Source of the DNA: Polaromonas sp.
GTDB lineage: Bacteria > Pseudomonadota > Gammaproteobacteria > Burkholderiales > Burkholderiaceae_C
Length of the DNA stretch: 64,000 nucleotides
Reading direction: 5' to 3'
Assembly: GCF_012927455.1 (NCBI RefSeq)
Contig: NZ_JABBPE010000002.1
Span: 186,001 to 250,000, forward strand
Shown: in pieces, positions 9,500 to 16,573 of the stretch
How positions within the stretch are numbered: the first letter of the stretch is position 1
How the letters are laid out: the number at the start of each line of letters is the position of its first letter
Made by a program: the position numbers and the translations under genes
The notes under the pieces: model-generated
Databases searched by the model: none
Seen by the model: only the letters and a program-made list of their open reading frames with translations
Told to the model about the DNA's origin: nothing

Positions 9500-9976
9500 A
9501 TGAAAGGCGATGCCCAAGTTATCACCCACCTGCAGGCCCAGCTGAAAAACGAGCTGACTGCCATCAACCAGTATTTCCTGCACTACCGCATGTACAAGCA
9601 CTGGGGCCTGGACAAGCTGGCCAAGAAGGAATACGAGGAATCGATGGGCGAGATGAAACACGCCGACAAACTGATGGACCGCATCTTCATGCTCGAAGGC
9701 CTGCCCAATTTGCAGGACCTGGGCAAACTGATGATTGGCGAAGACGTGCCCGAAGCCCTCAACTGCGACCTCCAAGCAGAGGTCGGCGCCCAGGCGACGA
9801 TCAAGGATGGCATGGCCCATTGCGAGACGGTACGAGACTACGTGTCGCGCGACTTGCTGCAAGGCATTCTGGACGACACCGAAGAGCACATCGACTTCCT
9901 GGAAACCCAGATCGAGCTGGTCAGCAAAGTGGGCCTGCAGAACTACTTGCAAAGCCAGATGGGAGAACTCAGCTAG
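9500..9976 (+). CDS. bfr: Bacterioferritin
   Basis: 158 residues, the standard size. Ferroxidase ligands are all visible: Glu18, Glu51, His54, Glu94 region, Glu127 and His130, and the haem-ligand Met52 (GEMKHADKLMDR) is present, so this is a haem-binding Bfr rather than a ferritin. ATG 9500 follows AAGGAG. It stores iron in a 24-mer in the cytoplasm. The genomic neighbours are the iron uptake operon upstream and bfd downstream, from which it is separated by a decayed receptor gene. Confidence 0.96.
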   Translation: MKGDAQVITHLQAQLKNELTAINQYFLHYRMYKHWGLDKLAKKEYEESMGEMKHADKLMDRIFMLEGLPNLQDLGKLMIGEDVPEALNCDLQAEVGAQATIKDGMAHCETVRDYVSRDLLQGILDDTEEHIDFLETQIELVSKVGLQNYLQSQMGELS

Positions 9977-9977
9977 G

Positions 9978-10266
9978 CTCCCCGGCCACCAGCAGCACCG
10001 CCACCGAGGGCAGCACACCACTGCGCGACATCTCGCGTTCGGTCAACGTGGGTGCCGGCCCAGTTGCTGCGCGAACAGGTAGCGCACTCCACGGAAGATG
10101 CGTTGCACAACATGCCCGGCGTGGCGGCAAGTTATGGGGACGGCCAGCGCGGCCTGGCCGCCGGCACGGCCCAACAACGGTTGCGCAAGGCAGCCAATCA
10201 CTTTAGCCACCCAACCCTGCTTGAGCAGCTCAGGCAGCGCCAGAGCCAGCCGGCCGTGCCGCGCTA
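9978..10266 (+). pseudogene. Remnant of a TonB-dependent siderophore receptor (plug domain)
   Basis: Directly after the bfr stop the sequence reads ATEGSTPLRDISRSVNV in one frame and, after a +1 shift near 10050, PAQLLREQVAHSTEDALHNM followed by PGVAASYGDGQR. Together these are the start of the plug domain of a TonB-dependent siderophore receptor, where 'TPLRDIxxSVNVVPAQ', 'DALxNxPGV' and 'GDGQR' occur in this order. The beta barrel is absent; after 10150 the frame holds about 38 unrecognised residues ending at 10266. No start codon or signal peptide is preserved. I infer a deletion-frameshift relic of a receptor that once sat in this iron island. Confidence 0.72.
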
Positions 10267-10307
10267 AAACCCGGCAGCCCTATCGGACATACGCAAAATG
10301 TTACTGC

Positions 10308-10328
10308 AAATGCGACCGATTCGCATTT
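10308..10328. promoter_or_regulatory. Fur-box-like operator upstream of bfd
   Basis: Inverted repeat AAATGCGA (10308-10315), 5-nt spacer, TCGCATTT (10321-10328), embedded in AT-rich sequence ending 'ataataaagtta'. It lies 38 nt before the bfd start. Iron control through Fur is inferred. Confidence 0.65.
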
Positions 10329-10366
10329 ATAATAAAGTTACCGATTTACTAACCAGCAAGCCCTCC

Positions 10367-10600
10367 ATGATCGTCTGTATCTGCCGCCGCATCTCCGACC
10401 GCGAAATTGCCCGTCACGCACGGGCAGGTCTGGGCTTTGACGAGATTCAGTTCGAGCTCGGCGTTGCCACCCAGTGCGGCCAATGCGAAAGCGGCGCCCG
10501 TGAAGTGGTGGCCCAATGCAGCGCAAGCTGCCCGAGTGCCAACATCAAGCTAGCCAACCACACTCCGGAAGGCAGCGCATGGAAAACCTCACCAACCTAA
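10367..10600 (+). CDS. bfd: Bacterioferritin-associated ferredoxin
   Basis: 77 residues. The [2Fe-2S] ligands are in family position: Cys4 and Cys6 (MIVCICRRISD) and the TQCGQC pair at about residues 38 and 41. Bfd reduces the ferric core of bacterioferritin to release iron when iron is scarce, which fits the operator immediately upstream. An upstream in-frame start at 10298 would lie across the operator and is rejected. It probably heads a transcript with tonB-exbB-exbD. Confidence 0.93.
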   Translation: MIVCICRRISDREIARHARAGLGFDEIQFELGVATQCGQCESGAREVVAQCSASCPSANIKLANHTPEGSAWKTSPT

Positions 10601-10665
10601 TCGCAACACTCCCCGTCAGCCTGATCCTGGTGATCGGCTCCGCGTGGTGGATCTTTCGCCGCTAA
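10579..10665 (+). CDS. Possible 28-residue single-helix membrane peptide
   Basis: ATG 10579 is preceded by GGAAGG with a 6-nt spacer, an ideal ribosome site. The peptide begins MENLTNLIATLPVS, continues LILVIGSAWW and ends IFRR, i.e. one hydrophobic helix with a basic C-terminus (N-out/C-in by the positive-inside rule). It overlaps the end of bfd by 22 nt in another frame. Length alone makes chance possible. No family is recognised; the neighbourhood would suggest a link to iron or the TonB complex. Confidence 0.4.
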   Translation: MENLTNLIATLPVSLILVIGSAWWIFRR

Positions 10666-10765
10666 CGCAAGCGCGTCTTGCGCAGACCCCTGCTGCTGCT
10701 CCTGCATCCACTAAACTCCAGATGAAGGCGCTCGCCATTTCGACCTCTTCAGCTCTTCCCCCCTT

Positions 10766-11434
10766 GTGCGCATTCCTCTGAACCAAAATATTGTCATTGC
10801 TACCACCGTGGTGGTGTTTCATGTTGCGGTGCTCTGGGCCCTGCAAAACGGCCTGATGCGCCGGACGGTGGAAATGGTGGTGTCGGCCGAAATCCTGACC
10901 CGTATCATCGAAATTGAGCCGCCCAAGGTCGCGGCGCCACCCCCCCAACTGCCGCCGCAGCCACCCAGGCCGGCACCCAAAACACCCGCGCGGCCGCCAC
11001 CACCCATGCCCCTGGCCGTGCCGGACCCGTTGCCTGCGCCAAATGCACCCATCGGTGTGCTTGAGCCGCAACCGCCCCCGCCCTTTGTGGCTACCCCGGT
11101 CGCACCCGCCCCCGCGCCGCCTGCGCCGCCGGCCGCGCCGCAGTTGGTCGAAATCACGCAGGGAGAAACCGTGTACGTCCTGCCGCCGCGGCCGGTCTAC
11201 CCGTCGCTGAGCAAACGCAGTGGCGAATCCGGCGTGGTTATTGTTGCGGTGTACTACAGCGTCTCCGGTCATGCCAGACGCGCGGACGTCCTGAAGTCCA
11301 GCGGTTTCGAGCGTCTGGACCGCGCCGCGCGCGATGCGGTGCTGGCCTCGCAGGTCACCCCTTTCGGGCGCGCGGGTGTCAGCGAAGACACTCAGTTTCT
11401 GCTCAAGGCCCCGATTAATTTTGTTCTGGAGTAA
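10766..11434 (+). CDS. tonB: TonB energy transducer
   Basis: 222 residues: an N-terminal membrane anchor (NIVIATTVVVFHVAVLWAL), a long Pro/Ala-rich periplasm-spanning spacer (about residues 50-125) and a C-terminal TonB domain (YPSLSKRSGESGVVIVAVYY, ADVLKSSGFERLDRAARDAV). TonB carries proton-motive energy from ExbBD to outer-membrane receptors. The start is GTG 10766; the nearest ATG (10722) is out of frame. It lies 3 nt upstream of exbB. No intact receptor is present in this window. Confidence 0.92.
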   Translation: MRIPLNQNIVIATTVVVFHVAVLWALQNGLMRRTVEMVVSAEILTRIIEIEPPKVAAPPPQLPPQPPRPAPKTPARPPPPMPLAVPDPLPAPNAPIGVLEPQPPPPFVATPVAPAPAPPAPPAAPQLVEITQGETVYVLPPRPVYPSLSKRSGESGVVIVAVYYSVSGHARRADVLKSSGFERLDRAARDAVLASQVTPFGRAGVSEDTQFLLKAPINFVLE

Positions 11435-11437
11435 GTA

Positions 11438-12160
11438 ATGAATTCACAATTTGGCCTTGCCAACGTCTGGAGCCAGGGCGATATCGTTACCAAAGCGGTA
11501 GCGTTGCTGCTGCTGCTGATGTCGCTCGCCTCGTGGATGGTCATCATCATCAAGACGCTGGACCTGATCCGGTACAAAAAGATTTCCAGGGCCGCCGAAG
11601 GCTTCTGGCACAGCGAGGATTTCGCGGCAGGCCTCGCCAAGTTGGGCGCCGACCCCGCCAACCCTTTTCGCCAGCTGGCGCTTGAAGGCCGTGAAGCCAC
11701 GCTGCACCACCGCGTCACCCGGGCCCACCTGCACGATGCGCTTGATGTAAGCGACTGGGTCACGCGCACCTTGCGCAACACCATCGATGAATTCACCGCC
11801 AAGCTGCAATCAGGACTGGCCATTTTGGCATCGGTTGGTTCCACCGCGCCCTTTGTTGGTCTGTTTGGCACGGTTTGGGGCATCTACCACGCGCTGCTGG
11901 CCATAGGCGCGGCCGGCCAGGCCACTATCGACAAGGTGGCCGGCCCGATCGGCGAATCGCTGATCATGACGGCGCTCGGCCTGGCCGTGGCCATCCCTGC
12001 CGTACTGGGCTACAACGCCCTGGTGCGCGGCAACAAGGGCGTACTGCACAAGCTCAACCGCTTCGCGCACGACCTGCACGCCTACTTTGTCACCGGCGCC
12101 CGCGTCAGCACCGGCGAAGCAGGTGGCATGGCCAATGTGGTGTCGATGAAAAAGGCCTGA
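11438..12160 (+). CDS. exbB: Biopolymer transport protein ExbB
   Basis: 240 residues with three membrane segments (near residues 18-40, 130-152 and 175-197) and the MotA/TolQ/ExbB signature (LASVGSTAPFVGLFGTVWGI, GESLIMTALGLAVAIPAVLG). It forms the proton channel with ExbD that powers TonB. It follows tonB directly and has a GGAG ribosome site in the tonB 3' end. A TolQ identity is less likely because tonB is upstream and the family-typical ExbB N-terminus is present. Confidence 0.94.
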   Translation: MNSQFGLANVWSQGDIVTKAVALLLLLMSLASWMVIIIKTLDLIRYKKISRAAEGFWHSEDFAAGLAKLGADPANPFRQLALEGREATLHHRVTRAHLHDALDVSDWVTRTLRNTIDEFTAKLQSGLAILASVGSTAPFVGLFGTVWGIYHALLAIGAAGQATIDKVAGPIGESLIMTALGLAVAIPAVLGYNALVRGNKGVLHKLNRFAHDLHAYFVTGARVSTGEAGGMANVVSMKKA

Positions 12161-12213
12161 ACGCCGCAAAATCCTTTTAGCCCGACGTTTTTATTTAATA
12201 ATCGAGAAGCACC

Positions 12214-12624
12214 ATGGCCTTTGGAACCCAGGACGACAGCGATGAGGTGATGAACGAGATCAACATGACGCCCATGGTGGACATCATGCTGGTGCTACTG
12301 ATCATCTTCATCATCACGGTGCCTGTAATGAAGCACTCCGTCAACATCGACCTGCCGCGCGCCAACAATGAGGCGCAAAACATCAAACCGGAAACGCTTC
12401 GCCTGAGCGTTGATGCCGATGGCAACTACTTCCTCAATGAAGCCAAAATCGCAGATGAAGACCTGGTGCCCCGGTTGAGGGCGGCAGCCGCCATAGCGCC
12501 GCAACCTGATTTGCATATCCGCGGTGACAAATCAGTGCGCTACGAGCGCGTGGCCCAGGCCATGGCGGCCGCACAGCAGGCCGGCCTGCGCAAGATTGGT
12601 TTCATCACCGAGCCGAAGAACTGA
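12214..12624 (+). CDS. exbD: Biopolymer transport protein ExbD
   Basis: 136 residues: a short cytoplasmic start (EVMNEINMTPMVDIMLVLLI) holding the conserved membrane Asp, one helix, and a periplasmic domain ending YERVAQAMAAAQQAGLRKIG. It works with ExbB and TonB at the inner membrane. It lies 53 nt after exbB in the same orientation with a GAGAAG ribosome site. Confidence 0.94.
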   Translation: MAFGTQDDSDEVMNEINMTPMVDIMLVLLIIFIITVPVMKHSVNIDLPRANNEAQNIKPETLRLSVDADGNYFLNEAKIADEDLVPRLRAAAAIAPQPDLHIRGDKSVRYERVAQAMAAAQQAGLRKIGFITEPKN

Positions 12625-12706
12625 GCGCTTGGCGACAGGTTTCGCCAGGAAATATTCAAAAGAAGGAAGCAAAAACAAGACACCGGGCAAACTGGCTTGA
12701 CTTTTA

Positions 12707-12725
12707 AATGATAATGATTATCATT
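12707..12725. promoter_or_regulatory. Near-consensus Fur box upstream of hemP
   Basis: AATGATAAT-G-ATTATCATT is a perfect 19-bp palindrome and differs little from the classical Fur consensus. It lies 33 nt before the hemP start. Of the three operators in the island this is the strongest. Confidence 0.88.
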
Positions 12726-12757
12726 AACTCAAAAAAACCCAATCAGGTTTACCCATC

Positions 12758-12964
12758 ATGTCTATTGCACTTCCTGTCTCACACGTGGCCGGCATAACGC
12801 CAGCTTCAGCGCCGGCTTCTGTCCCTAGTGCCGCTAACGCGCCAGCCGGCTGTCTGAACAGCGCCGAGCTTTTGCGTGGCAAAAAGGCAGTGGAAATTAA
12901 TCACAACGGCTTCACCTACCGCCTGCTGGCAACGCGTCTGGGCAAGCTGATTTTGACGAAGTAA
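12758..12964 (+). CDS. hemP: Hemin uptake protein HemP
   Basis: 68 residues. The C-terminal half (LRGKKAVEINHNGFTYRLL, ATRLGKLILTK) is the conserved HemP domain; the N-terminal half is Ala/Pro/Ser-rich and probably unstructured. HemP is a small Fur-controlled protein needed for haem receptor expression in some betaproteobacteria. Here no haem receptor or haem ABC transporter follows: the next gene is on the opposite strand and ends 20 nt away. Confidence 0.88.
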   Translation: MSIALPVSHVAGITPASAPASVPSAANAPAGCLNSAELLRGKKAVEINHNGFTYRLLATRLGKLILTK

Positions 12965-12984
12965 GCGCATCAAGCGCAAGCCCA

Positions 12985-13392
12985 TCACAAACCGATGGCG
13001 GCCATGCCAGCACGCGCAATCTGCGCATCTTCGCTGGACTTGACGCCACTCACGCCAACAGCGCCCAGGCACTGCCCGTCCTTGATGATGGGCACGCCGC
13101 CTTCGAGCATGCCTTGGATAAAGGGAGCCGACAAGAAAGAGACGCGGCCGCCATTGATCACGTCCTCATACACCTTGCTTTCGCGGCGGCCCATGGCGGC
13201 GGTATTGGCCTTGGCCGGCGCAATGTGGGCGGACACCGGTGGCGCGCCATCGAGGCGCTGCAGGTGTAGCAAATGACCGCCGTCGTCGACGATGGCAATG
13301 GTCACAGCCCAGCTGTTTTTAAGGGCTTCGGCCTCCGCCGCAGCGGCGATGAGTTTGATGTCGGCAAGTTCAAGCACGGCTTTTGATTTCAT
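12985..13392 (-). CDS. GlcG/HbpS family protein
   Basis: 135 residues covering the whole DUF336 (GlcG/HbpS) domain: AIVDDGGHLLHLQRLDGAP, AKANTAAMGRRES and the glycine-rich QCLGAVGVSGVKSSEDAQIA. Members bind haem or cobalamin or serve as small accessory proteins in catabolic operons; a specific role cannot be read here. It converges on hemP, and a haem link is tempting because HbpS binds haem, but this is only contextual. No signal peptide is visible, so it is probably cytoplasmic. Confidence 0.85.
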   Translation of the reverse strand: MKSKAVLELADIKLIAAAAEAEALKNSWAVTIAIVDDGGHLLHLQRLDGAPPVSAHIAPAKANTAAMGRRESKVYEDVINGGRVSFLSAPFIQGMLEGGVPIIKDGQCLGAVGVSGVKSSEDAQIARAGMAAIGL

Positions 13393-13627
13393 GGGGTTTC
13401 AAAAACTTTCGGATTTTGCAGTTTATCGATGGGTTATGACGCGTTTATCGGCCGAGCCTTCAAGCATAAGCAAATTTTGACCTCCGTTGCGTCCCTATTC
13501 CCCGTGAATTGGCTGGAAGAACACTTACAAATAGTGGGGAATGGGCGGTAGCCGATCCATTGAAATAGCAGGGATCACCCCTAAAATAGCATTGCCGGTA
13601 TGTGCTGGCTCTATGGAGATGACGCTG

Positions 13628-14326
13628 ATGGCTGACAATTTTCAAACACTTGAATCCAGTAGATTCGGTTCGACCGCTTCGGCTGTGCAACGCAACAAAG
13701 TGTTGCGCAACACCTACTGGCTGCTAGCCCTGAGCCTGCTGCCCACGGTAGCAGGTGCCTGGCTGGGCGTAGCAACCGGCATTACCCAGGCGCTGACTGG
13801 CGGCTTAGGGCTGGTGGTGTTCCTGGGCGGCGCCTTCGGCTTCATGTACGCCATTGAGAAGACCAAGAACTCGGCGGCCGGCGTGCCGGTGCTGCTGGGC
13901 TTTACCTTCTTCATGGGCTTGATGCTGTCGCGCATGATCGGCATGATCCTGGGCTTCAGCAACGGCTCCCAGCTGATCATGACGGCCATGGGCGGCACGG
14001 CGGGCGTGTTCTTTGTCATGGCGACCTTGTCCAGCGTGATCAAGCGCGACCTCTCCGGCATGGGCAAATGGCTGTTTGTCGGTGCATTGGTCGTCATGGT
14101 AGGCGCTATCGTCAATGTCTTTGTCGGCTCCACGGCCGGCATGATGGCGATTTCGGTCGCGGTGATCGGGATATTCAGCGCCTACATGCTGTATGACTTG
14201 AAGCGCATCCTGGACGGCGGCGAAACCAACTACATCAGCGCCACGCTGGCCCTGTACCTGGACATATTCAACGTGTTCCAGGCCTTGCTGGCGCTGCTCG
14301 GCATCATGGGCGGCGAGCGCGACTGA
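13628..14326 (+). CDS. Bax inhibitor-1 family membrane protein
   Basis: 232 residues with seven predicted helices. The C-terminal motif YDLKRILDGGETNYISATLA followed by LYLDIFNVF is the BI-1/YccA/YbhL signature with its conserved acidic residues in the last helix. Members are pH-sensitive calcium leak channels or interact with FtsH (YccA). ATG 13628 is chosen with a GGAG about 11 nt upstream; ATGs at 13613 and 13619 are also in frame. The gene is followed by an intrinsic terminator. Confidence 0.88.
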   Translation: MADNFQTLESSRFGSTASAVQRNKVLRNTYWLLALSLLPTVAGAWLGVATGITQALTGGLGLVVFLGGAFGFMYAIEKTKNSAAGVPVLLGFTFFMGLMLSRMIGMILGFSNGSQLIMTAMGGTAGVFFVMATLSSVIKRDLSGMGKWLFVGALVVMVGAIVNVFVGSTAGMMAISVAVIGIFSAYMLYDLKRILDGGETNYISATLALYLDIFNVFQALLALLGIMGGERD

Positions 14327-14343
14327 ATTTCGCACCTTTCCAT

Positions 14344-14367
14344 AAAAGGGCCTTCGGGCCCTTTTTT
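14344..14367 (+). terminator. Intrinsic terminator after the Bax inhibitor-1 gene
   Basis: AAAAGGGCC / TTCG / GGCCCTTTT hairpin with a stable UUCG tetraloop and a T-run, 18 nt after the stop codon. Confidence 0.9.
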
Positions 14368-14405
14368 CATGCCTGCCAGCGGAATCTTGCAGGGTAAGGC
14401 GCCAT

Positions 14406-14470
14406 TTCCCGCCAGGCCGCCCCAAGGGAAATTAGCCCCCCTTGGGGGGCAGAGAGCTTTACGCAGTGAG
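14406..14470 (-). repeat. Dispersed repeat family B, copy 1 (inverted)
   Basis: Reads 'ggccgccccaagggaaatt', then a 'gccccccttggggggc' hairpin, then 'cagtgagcgaacgttggg'. In reverse complement it aligns block by block with the copies at 26664 and 27769. Diverged in the 'cttcgcg' arm. Confidence 0.65.
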
Positions 14471-14483
14471 CGAACGTTGGGAC

Positions 14484-15959
14484 TTACGTGGAAATCCGCT
14501 CAAAAACAGCCATGGATTCCACATGCGCCGTATGCGGAAACATGTTGACCACGCCCGCCGCGGTGCAACGGTAGGCGCCGCTCTCCACCAGCACACCGGC
14601 ATCGCGCGCCAGCGTGGCCGGATTGCAGCTCACATAAACAATTCGGCTAGGCAGTGTCCAGCCGCCCAGCGCCAAGCTTTGCTGCTGTCCACCGTCGTCG
14701 CAGGGCACGCCGGTCGCGATCTGCTGGTGCAGCGCGGCCAGCGCCTTGAACAACTCAAACGCTCCTTCGCGCGGCGGGTCGACCAGCCATTTTTCCGCTG
14801 CGCCGTCTTTGACCAGCATCGCCGGGGTCATTTCAAAAAGGTTTCTAGCTACAAACTTTGTAGCAGCCAGCGCTCCTCTAGCGGGCGATGCAGCCTTGTT
14901 CATCTCATAATTCTGACGTGAACGGGCGACTAGCACTGCGCTGCCCTCGATGCCCAGCACTTCGCGCGCACGGGTGGCCAGCGGCAGCGTGAAATTGCCC
15001 AGGCCGCAAAACCAGTCAATCACCCGCTCGTGAGGCTTCACGTCGAGCAGGCGCAGCGCGCGCGACACCAGCACCTGGTTGATGTGCGGGTTGACCTGAG
15101 TGAAATCGGTCGGCTTGAAGGGCATGGTCACGCCAAACTCGGGCAAGGCGTAACTCAGCTGCTGCAGATCCTGCATGTTCTCGTCCAGCAGCGCCACCGT
15201 TTCCAGACCGCCCGGCTGCAACCACCACTGCAGGCCCTGGTGCGCCGTGGCAAAAGCGCGCAGCCGCGCCAGATCGCCCCCGCTGAGCGGCTCCATATGG
15301 CGCAGCACCAGCGCCGTCACCGCATCGCCACAGGCCAGCTCGATCTGCGGCAGGGTTTCTTTGGCATCCATGGCGCCAATCAGCTCGCGCAGCGGCAGCA
15401 GCAGATCGCTGACATGACGCGGCAGCACATGGCATTCGCGCATGTCGGCCACATAGCCGCTCTTGCGCTCGTGAAAACCGACCAGCACAGCGCCTTTTTT
15501 GCGCACATAGCGCACCGACAGGCGGGCGCGGTAGCGGTAGCCCCAAGCCGGCCCTTCAATGGGACGCAGCAAGTTGTCGGCCTTGAGCTTGCCGATGTGC
15601 TGCAAATTGTCTTCCAGCACGCGCTGTTTGACGGCCACCTGCGCGCCCACATGCAGATGCTGCATCTTGCAGCCACCGCAAGCGCCAGTGTGCATGCCGA
15701 AGTGGGGGCACGCCGGGCGCACACGCTGCGACGACTCACGGTGAATCGCCAGCAGCGTGGCTTTTTCAAATGAGCTTTTCTTGCGGTAAACACTGGCGCT
15801 GACCAGCTCAAAAGGCAGCGCCCCTTCAATGAACACCACCTTACCGTTGGCCCGGTGCGCAATGCCCTGGGCTTCGATGTCGAGCGACTCCACTTCAAGC
15901 AGATCGAGCGGGTAGTCGGCCGGTGCGGCAGGCGGTTTGTTCTGGGTTTCTTCGGTCAT
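14484..15959 (-). CDS. rlmD: 23S rRNA (uracil-1939-C5)-methyltransferase
   Basis: 491 residues. An N-terminal TRAM domain ([20 protein letters not shown]) is followed by iron-sulfur cysteines ([17 protein letters not shown] and later RECHVL), then the SAM domain ([17 protein letters not shown]) and the catalytic Cys motif ([14 protein letters not shown]). It methylates U1939 of 23S rRNA. ATG 15959 is chosen; the codon before is GTG. An unusual stretch at about residues 355-372 ([13 protein letters not shown]) lies exactly where a family A repeat falls (14843-14895), so it is probably an in-frame insertion next to a conserved turn. Confidence 0.95.
   Translation of the reverse strand: MTEETQNKPPAAPADYPLDLLEVESLDIEAQGIAHRANGKVVFIEGALPFELVSASVYRKKSSFEKATLLAIHRESSQRVRPACPHFGMHTGACGGCKMQHLHVGAQVAVKQRVLEDNLQHIGKLKADNLLRPIEGPAWGYRYRARLSVRYVRKKGAVLVGFHERKSGYVADMRECHVLPRHVSDLLLPLRELIGAMDAKETLPQIELACGDAVTALVLRHMEPLSGGDLARLRAFATAHQGLQWWLQPGGLETVALLDENMQDLQQLSYALPEFGVTMPFKPTDFTQVNPHINQVLVSRALRLLDVKPHERVIDWFCGLGNFTLPLATRAREVLGIEGSAVLVARSRQNYEMNKAASPARGALAATKFVARNLFEMTPAMLVKDGAAEKWLVDPPREGAFELFKALAALHQQIATGVPCDDGGQQQSLALGGWTLPSRIVYVSCNPATLARDAGVLVESGAYRCTAAGVVNMFPHTAHVESMAVFERIST
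14843..14895. repeat. Repeat family A copy inside rlmD
   Basis: 'ctagctacaaactttgtagc' followed by 'cgctcctctagcgggcg' is a diverged family A element. It is translated as part of RlmD without breaking the frame. Confidence 0.5.
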
Positions 15960-16015
15960 CACCGATTGTCTCAGGCTGCGCTACCATTTCCAGCCCGTCA
16001 GAAAAGGAAGGACTT

Positions 16016-16426
16016 ATGGAACTGCGTATTTGCATGGACGTGAACGACATGGAGCGCGCCATCACGTTTTACACCGAGGGGCTGGGGCTGCAGCTGGGCC
16101 GCCGCTTCGGGAACGATTTTGTCGAACTGCTGGGCGCCGCTTGCCCGATTGACCTGCTCTTCAATGCCGCGGGAACGCACCCGGTGCCCGGCAGCGGCAG
16201 CCCGCGCAACTACCAGCGCCACTGGACGCCGCTGCACCTGGACTTCGTGGTCGACGATATTGATGCAGCCGTCGCCCGGCTGCAACAACTGGGCGCCGTG
16301 CTGGAAATGCCGGTGACGGACAAAGCCTGGGGCCGCATCGCCGGGCTGGCCGACCCGTTTGGCCATGGTCTGGATTTGCTGCAATTCCAGGGTCGCGGCT
16401 ACGACGCGATATTGCAACCAAACTGA
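16016..16426 (+). CDS. VOC (glyoxalase/bleomycin-resistance) family protein
   Basis: 136 residues with the paired beta-alpha-beta folds of the VOC superfamily: DVNDMERAITFYTEGLGLQL at the start, LHLDFVVDDIDAAVARLQQL in the middle and GRIAGLADPFGHGLDLLQF at the end. ATG 16016 follows AAGGAAGGA. The candidate metal ligands are a His in LHLDF and a Glu/His toward the end. The substrate is unknown. It is a single-gene unit between rlmD (divergent) and the nlpD terminator. Confidence 0.82.
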   Translation: MELRICMDVNDMERAITFYTEGLGLQLGRRFGNDFVELLGAACPIDLLFNAAGTHPVPGSGSPRNYQRHWTPLHLDFVVDDIDAAVARLQQLGAVLEMPVTDKAWGRIAGLADPFGHGLDLLQFQGRGYDAILQPN

Positions 16427-16429
16427 TCT

Positions 16430-16505
16430 TAATTGCTACAAAATAGATAGCTATTCACGCCCGTCAATCAAGGGCTAAAGGCCAATTTCATTGTAAAAAT
16501 AGCAA
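16430..16505. repeat. Dispersed repeat family A
   Basis: 'aatagatagctattcacgcc' then 'cgtcaatcaagggctaaagg' and a second flank 'aaaatagcaaaaa'. Lies between the VOC gene and the nlpD terminator. Confidence 0.75.
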
Positions 16506-16522
16506 AAACCGCCTGCCCATAA

Positions 16523-16555
16523 AAAGAGGAGGCCTGCAGCGCAGGCCTCCTCTTT
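16523..16555 (-). terminator. Intrinsic terminator of the surE-pcm-nlpD operon
   Basis: A 15-bp stem, AAAGAGGAGGCCTGC paired with GCAGGCCTCCTCTTT, with a 3-nt loop; an A-run on the plus strand gives a U-run for minus-strand transcripts. 19 nt past the nlpD stop. It may also stop plus-strand readthrough. Confidence 0.9.
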
Positions 16556-16573
16556 AATGGGGATACAGACTGC

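Noticed and set aside
10722..10781. 19-codon leader peptide before tonB
   Set aside because: No ribosome site and no attenuator-like structure; overlap with the tonB start is probably chance.
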